The notes below the pieces were generated by a model. It worked only from the letters and a program-made list of their open reading frames with translations, did no database searches and was not told the DNA's origin. Below are positions 39,001 through 54,000 of a DNA stretch of 64,000 nucleotides, one piece after another. How positions within the stretch are numbered: position 1 is the first letter of the stretch; the number at the start of each line of letters is the position of its first letter. Source of the DNA: Myoxocephalus aenaeus (lineage: Eukaryota; Chordata; Actinopteri; Perciformes; Cottidae); assembly GCA_038501785.1 (NCBI GenBank), contig JBAMJR010000081.1, forward strand, positions 165,001-229,000, read 5' to 3'. Both the position numbers and the translations under genes were made by a program.

Positions 39001-42000
39001 TACCTACAGAGTATATAATACTTCTACATACAGAGTACATAATACTTCCTACATACAGAGTACATAATACTTCTACACAGAGTACATAATACTTCTACAT
39101 ACAGAGTACATAATACTTCTACATACAGAGTACATAATACTTCTATACAGAGTACATAATACTTCTATACAGGAGTACATAATACTTCTATACAGAGTAC
39201 ATAATACTTTCTACATACAGAGTACATAATACTTCTACATACAGAGTACATAATACTTCTATACAGAGTACATAATACTTCTACATACAGAGTATATAAT
39301 ACTTCTACATACAGAGTACATAATACTTCTATACAGAGTACATAATACTTCTATACAGAGTACATAATACTTCTATACAGAGTACATAATACTTCTACAT
39401 ACAGAGTACATAATACCTTCTACATACAGAGTACATAATACTTCTATACAGAGTACATAATACTTCTACATACAGAGTACATAATACTTCTACATACAGA
39501 GTACATAATACTTCTACATACAGAGTACATAATACTTCTACATACAGAGTACATAATACTTCTATACAGAGTACATAATATTCTATACAGAGTACATAAT
39601 ACCTTCTATACAGAGTACATAATACTTCTACATACAGAGTACATAATACTTCTACATACAGAGTACATAATACTTCTATACAGAGTACATAATACTTCTA
39701 CATACAGAGTACATAATACTTCTACATACAGAGTACATAATACTTCTACATACAGAGTACATAATACTTCTACATACAGAGTACATAATACTTCTACATA
39801 CAGAGTATATAATACTTCTACCTACAGAGTATGTAATACTTCTATACAGAGTACATAATACTTCTATACAGAGTATATAATACTTCTACATACAGAGTAC
39901 ATAATACTTCTACATACAGAGTACATAATACTTCTATACAGAGTACATAATACTTCTACATACAGAGTACATAATACTTCTATACAGAGTACATAATACT
40001 TCTACATACAGAGTACATAATACTTCTATACAGAGTACATAATACTTCTATACAGAGTACATAATACTTCTATACAGAGTACATAATACTTCTATACAGA
40101 GTATATAATACTTCTATACAGAGTACATAATACTTCTACATACAGAGTACATAATACTTCTACATACAGAGTACATAATACTTCTATACAGGAGTACATA
40201 ATACTTCTATACAGAGTACATAATACTTCTACATACAGAGTACATAATACTTCTATACAGAGTATATAATACTTCTACATACAGAGTACATAATACTTCT
40301 ACATACAGAGTACATAATACTTCTATACAGAGTACATAATACTTCTACCTACAGAGTATATAATACTTCTACATACAGAGTACATAATACTTCTACATAC
40401 AGAGTACATAATACTTCTATACAGAGTATATAATACTTCTACATACAGAGTATATAATACTTCTACATACAGAGTATATAATACTTCTACATACAGAGTA
40501 CATAATACTTCTACATACAGAGTACATAATACTTCTATACAGAGTACATAATACTTCTACATACAGAGTACATAATACTTCTATACAGAGTACATAATAC
40601 TTCTACATACAGAGTACATAATACTTCTACATACAGAGTACATAATACTTCTATACAGAGTATATAATACTTCTACATACAGAGTACATAATACTTCGAT
40701 ACAGAGTACATAATACTTCGATACAGAGTACATAATACTTCGATACAGAGTACATAATACTTCTACCTACAGAGTATATAATACTTCTACATACAGAGTA
40801 CATAATACTTCTACATACAGAGTACATAATACTTCTATACAGAGTACATAATACTTCTACCTACAGAGTATATAATACTTCTACATACAGAGTACATAAT
40901 ACTTCTACATACAGAGTACATAATACTTCTATACAGAGTACATAATACTTCTATACAGAGTATATAATACTTCTACATACAGAGTACATAATACTTCTAC
41001 ATACAGAGTACATAATACTTCTATACAGAGTACATAATACTTCTACATACAGAGTACATAATACTTCTATACAGAGTACATAATACTTCTACATACAGAG
41101 TACATAATACTTCTATACAGAGTACATAATACTTCTACATACAGAGTACATAATACTTCTATACAGAGTATATAATACTTCTACATACAGAGTATATAAT
41201 ACTTCTACATACAGAGTATATAATACTTCTACATACAGAGTATATAATACTTCTACATACAGAGTATATAATACTTCTACATACAGAGTATATAATACTT
41301 CTATACAGAGTATATAATACTTCTACCTACAGAGTATGTAATACTTCTATACAGAGGCTATAATACTTCTACATACAGAGTACATAATACTTCTATACAG
41401 AGTATATAATACTTCTACATACAGAGTATATAATACTTCTATACAGAGTACATAATACTTCTATACAGAGTACATAATACTTCTATACAGAGTATATAAT
41501 ACTTCTACATACAGAGTACATAATACTTCTACATACAGAGTACATAATACTTCTATACAGAGTACATAATACTTCTACATACAGAGTACATAATACTTCT
41601 ATACAGAGTACATAATACTTCTACATACAGAGTACATAATACTTCTATACAGAGTATATAATACTTCTACATACAGAGTACATAATACTTCTATACAGAG
41701 TATATAATACTTCTACATACAGAGTACATAATACTTCTATACAGAGTACATAATACTTCTACATACAGAGTACATAATACTTCTATACAGAGTACATAAT
41801 ACTTCTACATACAGAGTACATAATACTTCTATACAGAGTACATAATACTTCTACATACAGAGTACATAATACTTCTATACAGAGTATATAATACTTCTAC
41901 ATACAGAGTATATAATTATTTCTATACAGAGTATATAATACTTCTACCTACAGAGTATGTAATACTTCTATACAGAGGCTATAATACTTCTACATACAGA

Positions 42001-45000
42001 GTACATAATACTTCTATACAGAGTATATAATACTTCTACATACAGAGTATATAATACTTCTACCTACAGAGTACATAATACTTCTATACAGAGTATATAA
42101 TACTTCTACATACAGAGTATATAATACTTCTACCTACAGAGTATGTAATACTTCTATACAGAGGCTATAATACTTCTACATACAGAGTACATAATACTTC
42201 TATACAGAGTACATAATACTTCTACATACAGAGTACATAATACTTCTACACAGAGTACATAATACTTCTACACAGAGTATATAATACTTCTACATACAGA
42301 GTATATAATACTTCTACATACAGAGTATATAATACTTCTACATACAGAGTACATAATACTTCTACATACAGAGTACATAATACTTCTACATACAGAGTAT
42401 ATAATACTTCTACACACAGAGTATATAATACTTCTACACACAGAGTACATAATACTTCTACACACAGAGTACATAATACTTCTACACAGAGTACATAATA
42501 CTTCTACATACAGAGTATATAATACTTCTACATACAGAGTACATAATACTTCTACATACAGAGTACATAATACTTCTACATACAGAGTATATAATACTTC
42601 TACATACAGAGTACATAATACTTCTACACACAGAGTACATAATACTTCTACACAGAGTATATAATACTTCTACATACAGAGTACATAATACTTCTACATA
42701 CAGAGTATATAATACTTCTATACAGAGTACATAATACTTCTACATACAGAGTACATAATACTTCTACATACAGAGTATATAATACTTCTATACAGAGTAC
42801 ATAATACTTCTACATACAGAGTATATAATACTTCTACATACAGAGTACATAATACTTCTACATACAGAGTATATAATACTTCTACATACAGAGTACATAA
42901 TACTTCTACATACAGAGTACATAATACTTCTACATACAGAGTATATAATACTTCTACATACAGAGTATATAATACTTCTACATACAGAGTACATAATACT
43001 TCTACATACAGAGTATATAATACTTCTACATACAGAGTATATAATACTTCTACATACAGAGTATATAATACTTCTACATACAGAGTATATAATACTTCTA
43101 TACAGAGTATATAATACTTCTACAGAGTACATAATACTTCTACAGAGTATATAATACTTTTACACTGAGTCTATACTATTTATATACTCAATATATACTA
43201 TTATTATTCATATGACTTATATACTACTTATATACTATTTATATAAATGTATATACTACTTATATACTGCTTATATACTATGTATTATGTATATTACTTA
43301 TATAATGCTTATATACTATTTATATACTATTTATGTTGTATACTAAGTATATACTATTTATATACTATGTATATTACTTATATACTATTTATTATGTATA
43401 TTACTTATATAATGCTTATTATAATACTATTTATGTTACTTATATACTGCTTATATACTAAGAATATACTATTTATACAACTGATATTTAATTTATGTGT
43501 AATAGATGTGTGTAGATGTAATAGATGTGTGTAGATGTAATAGATGTGTGTAGATGTAATAGATGTGTGTAGATGTAATAGATGTGTGTACATGTAATAG
43601 ATGTGTGTACATGTAATAGATGTGTGTAGATGTAATAGATGTGTGTAGATGTAATAGATGTGTGTAGATGTAATAGATGTGTGTAGATGTAATAGATGTG
43701 TGTACATGTAATAGATGTGTGTAGATGTAATAGATGTGTGTAGATGTAATAGATGTGTGTAGATGTAATAGATGTGTGTAGATGTAATAGATGTGTGTAG
43801 ATGTAATAGATGTGTGTAGATGTAATAGATGTGTGTACATGTAATAGATGTGTGTAGATGTAATAGATGTGTGTACATGTAATAGATGTGTGTAGATGTA
43901 ATAGATGTGTGTAGATGTAATAGATGTGTGTTTTCTCTGTAGGAGCGAGGAACATCTACCACCAGCTGCTGATGAACAGCCTCCTCATGGACCTCAAATA
44001 CAAGAAGATCTTTGCCATCCAGTTTGCCAAGGTAACAAAACATTATCTGGTTTAACTAATCCTAACAACCAGAGCCTCTAAACGGTCCTACTGGTCATCT
44101 GGTTTAACTAATCCTAACAACCAGAGCCTCTAAACCAGGGGTGTCAAACATACGGCCCGCGGGCCGGATCCAGCCCGCCAGGGGGTCCAGTCCGGCCTGC
44201 GGGATAATTGTTAAAATTGCCACCGATCGAACCACCCATCCTCTGATTGAAAGACGGGCATGCTAACCATTGAGCCACAGTGCAATAGATTAGAGCACTG
44301 ACATTACTACAGATATTGCTCAACTGGCCGTATTCATTCGTGATGTTGATGAGATTTTGGCGGTCCCCGAGGAGTTCCTTGAGTTGATACCTGACAGACA
44401 TCTACAGCCATAACTTAAGTTTACTCCTTAACTTAAACCTTTAGTCCAGTTTACTCCTTAACTTAAACCTTTAGTCCAGTCTACTGCTTAACTTAAACCT
44501 TTAGTCCAGTTTACTCCTTAACTTAAACCTTTAGTCCAGTCTACTGCTTAACTTAAACCTTTAGTCCAGTTTACTCCTTAACTTAAACCTTTAGTCCAGT
44601 CTACTCCTTAACTTAAACCTTTAGTCCAGTCTACTCCTTAACTTAAACCTTTAGTCCAGTTTACTCCTTAACTTAAACCTTTAGTCCAGTCTACTGCTTA
44701 ACTTAAACCTTTAGTCCAGTTTACTCCTTAACTTAAACCTTTAGTCCAGTCTACTCCTTAACTTAAACCTTTAGTCCAGTCTACTGCTTAACTTAAACCT
44801 TTAGTCCAGTCTACTCCTTAACTTAAACCTTTAGTCCAGTCTACTCCTTAACTTAAACCTTTAGTCCAGTCTACTCCTTAACTTAAACCTTTAGTCCAGT
44901 CTACTGCTTAACTTAAACCTTTAGTCCAGTCTACTGCTTAACTTAAACCTTTAGTCCAGTCTACTCTGTAACTTAAACCTTTAGTCCAGTCTACTCCTTA

Positions 45001-48000
45001 ACTTAAACCTTTAGTCCAGTCTACTGCTTAACTTAAACCTTTAGTCCAGTCTACTCCTTAACTTAAACCTTTAGTCCAGTCTACTCCTTAACTTAAACCT
45101 TTAGTCCAGTCTACTTAACTTAAACCTTTAGTCCAGTCTACTTAACTTAAACCTTTAGTCCAGTCTACTTAACTTAAACCTTTAGTCCAGTCTACTGCTT
45201 AACTTAAACCTTTAGTCCAGTCTACTCCTTAACTTAAACCTTTAGTCCAGTCTACTGCTTAACTTAAACCTTTAGTCCAGTCTACTCCTTAACTTAAACC
45301 TTTAGTCCAGTCTACTTAACTTAAACCTTTAGTCCAGTCTACTTAACTTAAACCTTTTGTCCAGTCTACTTAACTTAAACCTTTAGTCCAGTCTACTGCT
45401 TAACTTAAACCTTTAGTCCAGTCTACTGCTTAACTTAAACCTTTAGTCCAGTCTACTCTGTAACTTAAACCTTTAGTCCAGTCTACTTAGTTTAAGTTAA
45501 GCAGTAGACTGGACTAAAGGTTTAAGTTAAGCAGTTAAGTCTACTTAACTTAAACCTTTAGTCCAGTCTACTTAACTTAAACCTTTAGTCCAGTCTACTT
45601 AACTTAAACCTTTAGTCCAGTGGCGGGCCAACAGACAGCTGGTCTCAGTGTTGTTAAAGTCCATGTGGTCCTGCTGGTCTTAAAGTCCATGTGGTCCTGC
45701 TGGTCTTAAAGTCCATGTGGTCCTGCTGGTCTTAAAGTCCATGTGGTCCTGCTGGTCTTAAAGTCCATGTGGTCCTGCTGGTCTCTGTCTCCCTGTAGAA
45801 CTACAGACGCCTCCAGACAGACTTCATGGAGGACGACCATGAGCGCGTGGTGTCGGTGACCTCGCTGTCGGTGCAGCTCTTCACCGTCCCCACCATGGTG
45901 AGTCCCTCTTACACCTGTCTGTCTTTCTCTGCCTGTCTCCCCTCCTGGTGACCCAGGACCAGGACCAGGACCGTGAGTTCTCGGTCACCGACCCGCCGTG
46001 GTGAGTTGAGTCTGTCGGTGAGACACAGCAGTGACTCGTGAAGCTTGTTGTGAAACATCTGGACCTAGTGTCATATTTATTCAGTAAATGTTAATGATAA
46101 TCACATATGATTCACTCTGTTACAATGAAGCCAGTTACATGATCATCTTCCACATAAGCTCCACATATAGATACATATAGATCTACATATAGATACATAT
46201 AGATACACATTTAGATACATATAGATACACATATAGATCATATAGATACACATATAGATCATATAGATACACATATAGATACACATATAGATACACATAT
46301 AGATACACATATAGATCATCATATAGATCATCATATAGATCATCATATAGATACATATAGATACACATTTAGATACATATAGATCTACATATAGATACAT
46401 ATAGATACATATAGATACACATTTAGATACATATAGATACACATATAGATCATATAGATCTACATATAGATACATATAGATACACATTTAGATACATATA
46501 GATACACATATAGATCTACATCAGAATCAGAATCAGAAACCGTTTATTGCCAGGAATGTTTTCACACAAACGAGGAATTTTTTGAGGCGGAAGGTGCATA
46601 CATTGGACGTGGACATGGGACGTAGGACGAGACAAACAACAATCAACAATCAACGAAAACAACAACAGTGCAATTGGAATGCGGTTGAATTAAAATATGT
46701 GTAGGATAAGCAAGTGCTCAGTCAACAGATACGTTAATGTGAATGTACGTTAAAGTGACGTGTGTATTTAAGTTAAAGTGTATGTTAAAGTGACTAGTGT
46801 TTAAGTATGCGGTGTGCAGAGGAGTGTATGGTAGAGAGAAATAAAAATAAAGAAGAGAAAATAAAAATAAAAATTAAGAGTTAAAAATAAAAATTGAAAA
46901 TTAAAATAACTGGGGGTGACAGAGTCAGTCAGTGGGGGACCCGAGCCCCATTGATGAGCCCGACTGCCGACGGGAAGAAACTGTTTGTGTGGCGTGAGGT
47001 CTTGGTCCTGATGGACCTCAGCCTCCTGCCAGAGGGGAGGGACTCCAACAGGATATGTCCAGAGAGAGGGGTCAGCTGCAATCTTCCTAGCTCGCCTCAG
47101 AGTCCTGGAGGCGAACAAGTGCTGGAGGGACGGCAGATTACAGCCAATCACCTCTCAGCAGAGCGGATGATGCGCTGCAGCCTGGCCTTGTCCTTGGCAG
47201 TGGCTGCGGTGTGCCAGACGGTGATGGAGGAGCACCGTCTGGCACACTGCAGCCACTGCCAAGGACAAGGCAAGGCTGCAGCGCATATAGATACACATAT
47301 AGATACATATATAGATACATATATAGATACATATGGATACACATATAGATACACATATAGATACATATATAGATACACATATAGATACACATATAGATAC
47401 ACATATAGATACACATATAGATACATATATAGATACATATATAGATACACATATAGATCTACATATAGATACACATATAGATACACATATATCTACATAT
47501 ATATACATATAGATACACATATAGATACATATATAGATACATATATAGATACACATATAGATCTACATATAGTTACACATATAGATACACATATATCTAC
47601 ATATATATACATATAGATACACATATAGATCTACATATAGATCTACATATAGATACACATATAGATACACATATAGATACATATATAGATACACATATAG
47701 ATACATATATAGATACATATATAGATACACATATAGATACACATATAGATACATATATAGATACACATATAGATACATATATAGATACACATATAGATCT
47801 ACATATAGATACACATATATAGATACACATATAGATACACATATAGATACATATATAGATACACATATAGATACATATATAGATACACATATAGATACAC
47901 ATATAGATCTACATATATATACATATAGATACATATATAGATACATATATAGATACACATATAGATCTACATATAGATACATATATAGATACACATATAG

Positions 48001-51000
48001 ATACATATAGATACACATATAGATACCCATATAGATACATATAGATACATATAGATCCACATATATATCTACATATAGATACATATATATAGATACACAT
48101 ATATAGATACATATATATATCTACATATATATACATATAGATCCACATATAGATACATATAGATACACATATAGATACATATATATAGATACACATATAT
48201 AGATACATATATATCTACATATAGATACACATATAGATACATATAGATCCACATATAGATGTACATATAGATACACATATAGATGTACATATAGATCCAC
48301 ATATAGATCCACATATAGATACACATATAGATACATATAGATGTACATATAGATACATATAGATCCACATATAGATACACATATAGATGTACATATAGAT
48401 ACACATATAGATACACATATAGATACATATAGATGTACATATAGATACATATAGATGTACATATAGATACACATATATATATACATATATATCTACATAT
48501 AGATCCACATATAGATACATATGTATCTATATGTGTATATATATCGATACATATAGATCTACATATAGATCTACATATAGATACATACAGATACATATTA
48601 TCACAACCCGGCTCCAAGGCTGCAGCAAACAGGGAGACAAAGGAGCGGGCTGGAGGACCACAAGTGACCTTGAATCAGTTGTTCATCTGAGCATGTGCTC
48701 AGCAGTGAAGGAGACTAACGGGGCTAACGGGCTGGGGCTGTGCTGCAGGCCCGGATGCTGATGGTGGAGGAGAACCTGATGACCACCATCATCAGGACCT
48801 TTGTAGACCACCTCCGCCACCGAGACCTGCAGGGACGCTTCCAGTTCGACCGCTACACCGCCCAGCAGGCCTTCAAGTTCGGACGGGTCCAGAGTCTCAT
48901 CGGGGACCTGAAGTGAGCACCAGTTACATCCTGGTTTATCCCAGTTACATACTGGTTTATCCCAGTTACATACTGGTTTATCCCAGTTACATCCTGGTTT
49001 ATCCCAGTTACATCCTGGTTTATCCCAGTTACATCCTGGTTTATCCCAGTTACATCCTGGTTTATCCCAGTTACATCCTGGTTTATCCCAGTTACATACT
49101 GGTTTATCCCAGTTACATCCTGGTTTATCCCAGTTACATCCTGGTTTATCCCAGTTACATCCTGGTTTATCCCAGTTACATCCTGGTTTATCCCAGTTAC
49201 ATCCTGGTTTATCCCAGTTACATCCTGGTTTATCCCAGTTACATACTGGTTTATCCCAGTTACATCCTGGTTTATCCCAGTTACATCCTGGTTTATCCCA
49301 GTTACATACTGGTTTATCCCAGTTACATATTGGTTAATCCCAGTTACATACTGGTTTATCCCAGTTACATACTGGTTTATACCAGTTACATCCTGGTTTA
49401 TACCAGTTAATGTGGCAGTTATATCCCAGTTACATACTGGTTTATCCCAGTTACATCCTGGTTTATCCCAGTTACATCCTGGTTTATCCCAGTTACATCC
49501 TGGTTTATCCCAGTTACATACTGGTTTATCCCAGTTACATACTGGTTTATCCCAGTTACATACTGGTTTATCCCAGTTACATACTAGTTTATACCAGTTA
49601 CATCCTGGTTTATACCAGTTACATATTGGTTAATCCCAGTTACATACTGGTTTATCCCAGTTACATACTAGTTTATACCAGTTACATCCTGGTTTATACC
49701 AGTTAATGTGGCAGTTATATCCCAGTTACATACTGGTTTATACCAGTTACATACTGGTTTATACCAGTTACTGTGGCAGTTATATCCCAGTTACATCCTG
49801 GTTTATCCCAGTTACATACTGGTTTATCCCAGTTACATACTGGTTTATACCAGTTACATCCTGGTTTATACCAGTTACTGTGGCAGTTATATCCCAGTTA
49901 CATCCTGGTTTATACCAGTTACATACTGGTTTATACCAGTTACATACTGGTTTATCCCAGTTACATCCTGGTTTATCCCAGTTACATCCTGGTTTATCCC
50001 AGTTACATACTGGTTTATCCCAGTTACATACTGGTTTATACCAGTTACATCCTGGTTTATCCCAGTTACATACTGGTTTATCCCAGTTACATACTGGTTT
50101 ATCCCAGTTACATACTGGTTTATCACAGTTACATCCTGGTTTATCCCAGTTACATCCTGGTTTATCCCAGTTACATCCTGGTTTATACCAGTTACATCCT
50201 GGTTTATACCAGTTACTGTGGCAGTTATATCCCAGTTACATCCTGGTTTATACCAGTTACATACTGGTTTATACCAGTTACTGTGGCAGTTATATCCCAG
50301 TTACATCCTGGTTTATACCAGTTACATACTGGTTTATCCCAGTTACATCCTGGTTTATCCCAGTTACATACTGGTTTATCCCAGTTACATACTGGTTTAT
50401 ACCAGTTACATACTGGTTTATCCCAGTTACATCCTGGTTTATCCCAGTTACATACTGGTTTATCCCAGTTACATACTGGTTTATCCCAGTTACATACTGG
50501 TTTATCCCAGTTACATCCTGGTTTATCCCAGTTACATCCTGGTTTATCCCAGTTACATCCTGGTTTATCCCAGTTACATCCTGGTTTATACCAGTTACAT
50601 CCTGGTTTATACCAGTTACTGTGGCAGTTATATCCCAGTTACATCCTGGTTTATACCAGTTACATACTGGTTTATACCAGTTACTGTGGCAGTTATATCC
50701 CAGTTACATCCTGGTTTATACCAGTTACATACTGGTTTATACCAGTTACTGTGGCAGTTATATCCCAGTTACATACTGGTTTATACCAGTTAGATCCTGG
50801 TTTATACCAGTTACTGTGGCAGTTATATCCCAGTTACATACTGGTTTATACCAGTTACTGTAACTAATATCCCAGTTGTACACCAGTTGTATTCCAGTCC
50901 TAAACCAGTCCCTGGTGTGTGCAGGTACGTCCTCATCAGTGTTCCCTCTGAGTGGAGCGACCAGCTCAGGCTGAAGTTTCTAGAAGGTCTAGATGCTTTT

Positions 51001-54000
51001 CTGGAGCTGCTCAAGTGTATGCAGGTAACCTAGAACTGTCTATCTGTCTGTCTGTCTGTCTGAAGCTGTCTTTCTCTGAACCTGTCTGTCTGACCCATCT
51101 CTGTGTCTCTGAACCTGTCTGTCTCTACAGGGTATGGACCCGGTGGTGAGACAGGTGGGGCAGCACATAGAGATGGAGCCTGAGTGGGAGGCAGCATTCA
51201 CTCTGCAGATGAAACTGACTCACATCATCTCCATGATCCAGGAGTGGTGCTCCACGGATGTGAGACTGTACTACTACTACTACTTATACTAGATACAAGT
51301 ACTACGTGTACTGCAGACTACTACATACTGTATAGAAGTACGACATACTAAAGTACATGAATAATCCAGCTGCTGTTCTCCTGGTTCCCTTTTTACATTC
51401 AGGTTTAAACAAAGATTAAACAAAATTAAATTGTGTGTATTCCACTTCTATAAGTTGTGTTTGGTATCCTCAGGAGCGCGTGCTGATCGAGGCCTACAGG
51501 AAGTGTCTGAGCGCGCTCAGTCACTGTCACAGCGGCCTTCCAGACGGGGAGCAGCCAATCAGCTTGAGTGTAGCGGGTCACTGTGTGGAGACGTTCAGGT
51601 ACCAGGTGTCTCAGGACAAAGTATCCATACATCTCCCAGTCTGCAGGCTGCTGGCAGGTAAACACATGGTACCATGTGCAGTTACACACACTGTTACCCA
51701 CACTGTTACCCACACTGTTACACACACTGTTACACACACTGTTACACACACTGTTAGACACACTGTTAGACACACTGTTAGACACACTGTTAGACACACT
51801 GTTAGACACACTGTTAGACACACTGTTAGACACACTGTTAGACACACTGTTATACACACTGTTATACACACTGTTACACACGCTGTTACCCACGCTGTTA
51901 CCCACGCTGTTAGCCACACTGTTAGCCACACTGTTACACACACTGTTACCCACGCTGTTACACACACTGTTACATATATTGTTACACACACTGTTACCCA
52001 CGCTGTTACCCACGCTGTTACACACACTGTTACATATACTGTTACACACACACTGTTAACCACGCTGTTACACACGCTGTTACACACGCTGTTACACACA
52101 CTGTTACACACACTGTTACACACACTGTTACACGCACTGTTACATATACTGTTACACACACGCTGTTAACCACACTGTTACACACGCTGTTACACACACT
52201 GTTACACACACTGTTACACACACTGTTACACACACTGTTAACCACACTGTTGCACACACTGTTGCACACACTGTTGCACACACTGTTGCACACACTGTTG
52301 CACACTGTTGCACACTGTTGCACACTGTTGCACACGCTGTTAGCCACACTGTTACACACTGTTACACACAGTTACACACGCTGTTATACACGCTGTTATA
52401 CACGCTGTTATACACGCTGTTATACACACTGTTATACACACTGTTATACACACTGTTATACACACTGTTACCCACACTGTTAGACACACTGTTACCCACA
52501 CTGTTATACACACTGTTAGACACACTGTTACCCACACTGTTAGACACTGTTAGACACACTGTTACCCACACTGTTACCCACACTGTTACCCACACTGTTA
52601 GACACACTGTTACCCACACTGTTAGACACACTGTTACCCACACTGTTAGACACACTGTTACCCACACTGTTAGACACACTGTTACCCACACTGTTACACA
52701 CGCTGTTACCCACGCTGTTACCCACGCTGTTAGCCACACTGTTAGCCACACTGTTACACACACTGTTACCCACGCTGTTACACACACTGTTACATATATT
52801 GTTACACACACTGTTACCCACGCTGTTACCCACGCTGTTACACACACTGTTACATATACTGTTACACACACACTGTTAACCACGCTGTTACACACGCTGT
52901 TACACACACTGTTACACACACTGTTACACACACTGTTACACGCACTGTTACATATACTGTTACACACACGCTGTTAACCACACTGTTACACACGCTGTTA
53001 CACACACTGTTACACACACTGTTACACACACTGTTAACCACACTGTTGCACACACTGTTGCACACACTGTTGCACACACTGTTGCACACACTGTTGCACA
53101 CTGTTGCACACTGTTGCACACGCTGTTACACACGCTGTTAGCCACACTGTTACACACTGTTACACACAGTTACACACGCTGTTATACACGCTGTTATACA
53201 CGCTGTTATACACGCTGTTATACACACTGTTATACACACTGTTATACACACTGTTACCCACACTGTTAGACACACTGTTACCCACACTGTTATACACACT
53301 GTTAGACACACTGTTACCCACACTGTTAGACACACTGTTAGACACACTGTTACCCACACTGTTACCCACACTGTTACCCACACTGTTAGACACACTGTTA
53401 CCCACACTGTTAGACACACTGTTACCCACACTGTTAGACACACTGTTACACACACTGTTAGACACACTGTTAGACACACTGTTACCCACACTGTTACCCA
53501 CACTGTTAGCCACACTGTTAGCCACACCGTTACCCACACTGTTAGACACACTGTTACCCACACTGTTAGACACACTGTTAGACACACTGTTAGACACACT
53601 GTTAGCCACACTGTTAGACACACTGTTAGACACACTGTTAGACACACTGTTAGCCACACTGTTAGACACACTGTTAGACACACTGTTACCCACACTGTTA
53701 GCCACACTGTTAGCCACACCGTTACCCACACTGTTAGCCACACTGTTAGCCACACTGTTAGCCACACCGTTACCCACACTGTTAGACACACTGTTACCCA
53801 CACTGTTAGCCACACTGTTAGCCACACTGTTAGACACACCGTTACCCACACTGTTAGACACACTGTTAGCCACACTGTTAGCCACACCGTTACCCACACT
53901 GTTAGACACACTGTTAGCCACACTGTTAGACACACCGTTACCCACACTGTTAGACACACTGTTAGACACACTGTTACACACACTGTTAGACACACTGTTA

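Noticed and set aside
32190..43165. Centromeric satellite
   Set aside because: The array is confined to one intron between intact ubr2 exons, the unit is ~22 bp, and no CENP-B-like box was seen.
43405..44043. 212-codon minus-strand ORF reading YYIYTHLLHLHTSIT
   Set aside because: Translation of the 19-bp array joined by chance to antisense of ubr2 exon 10.
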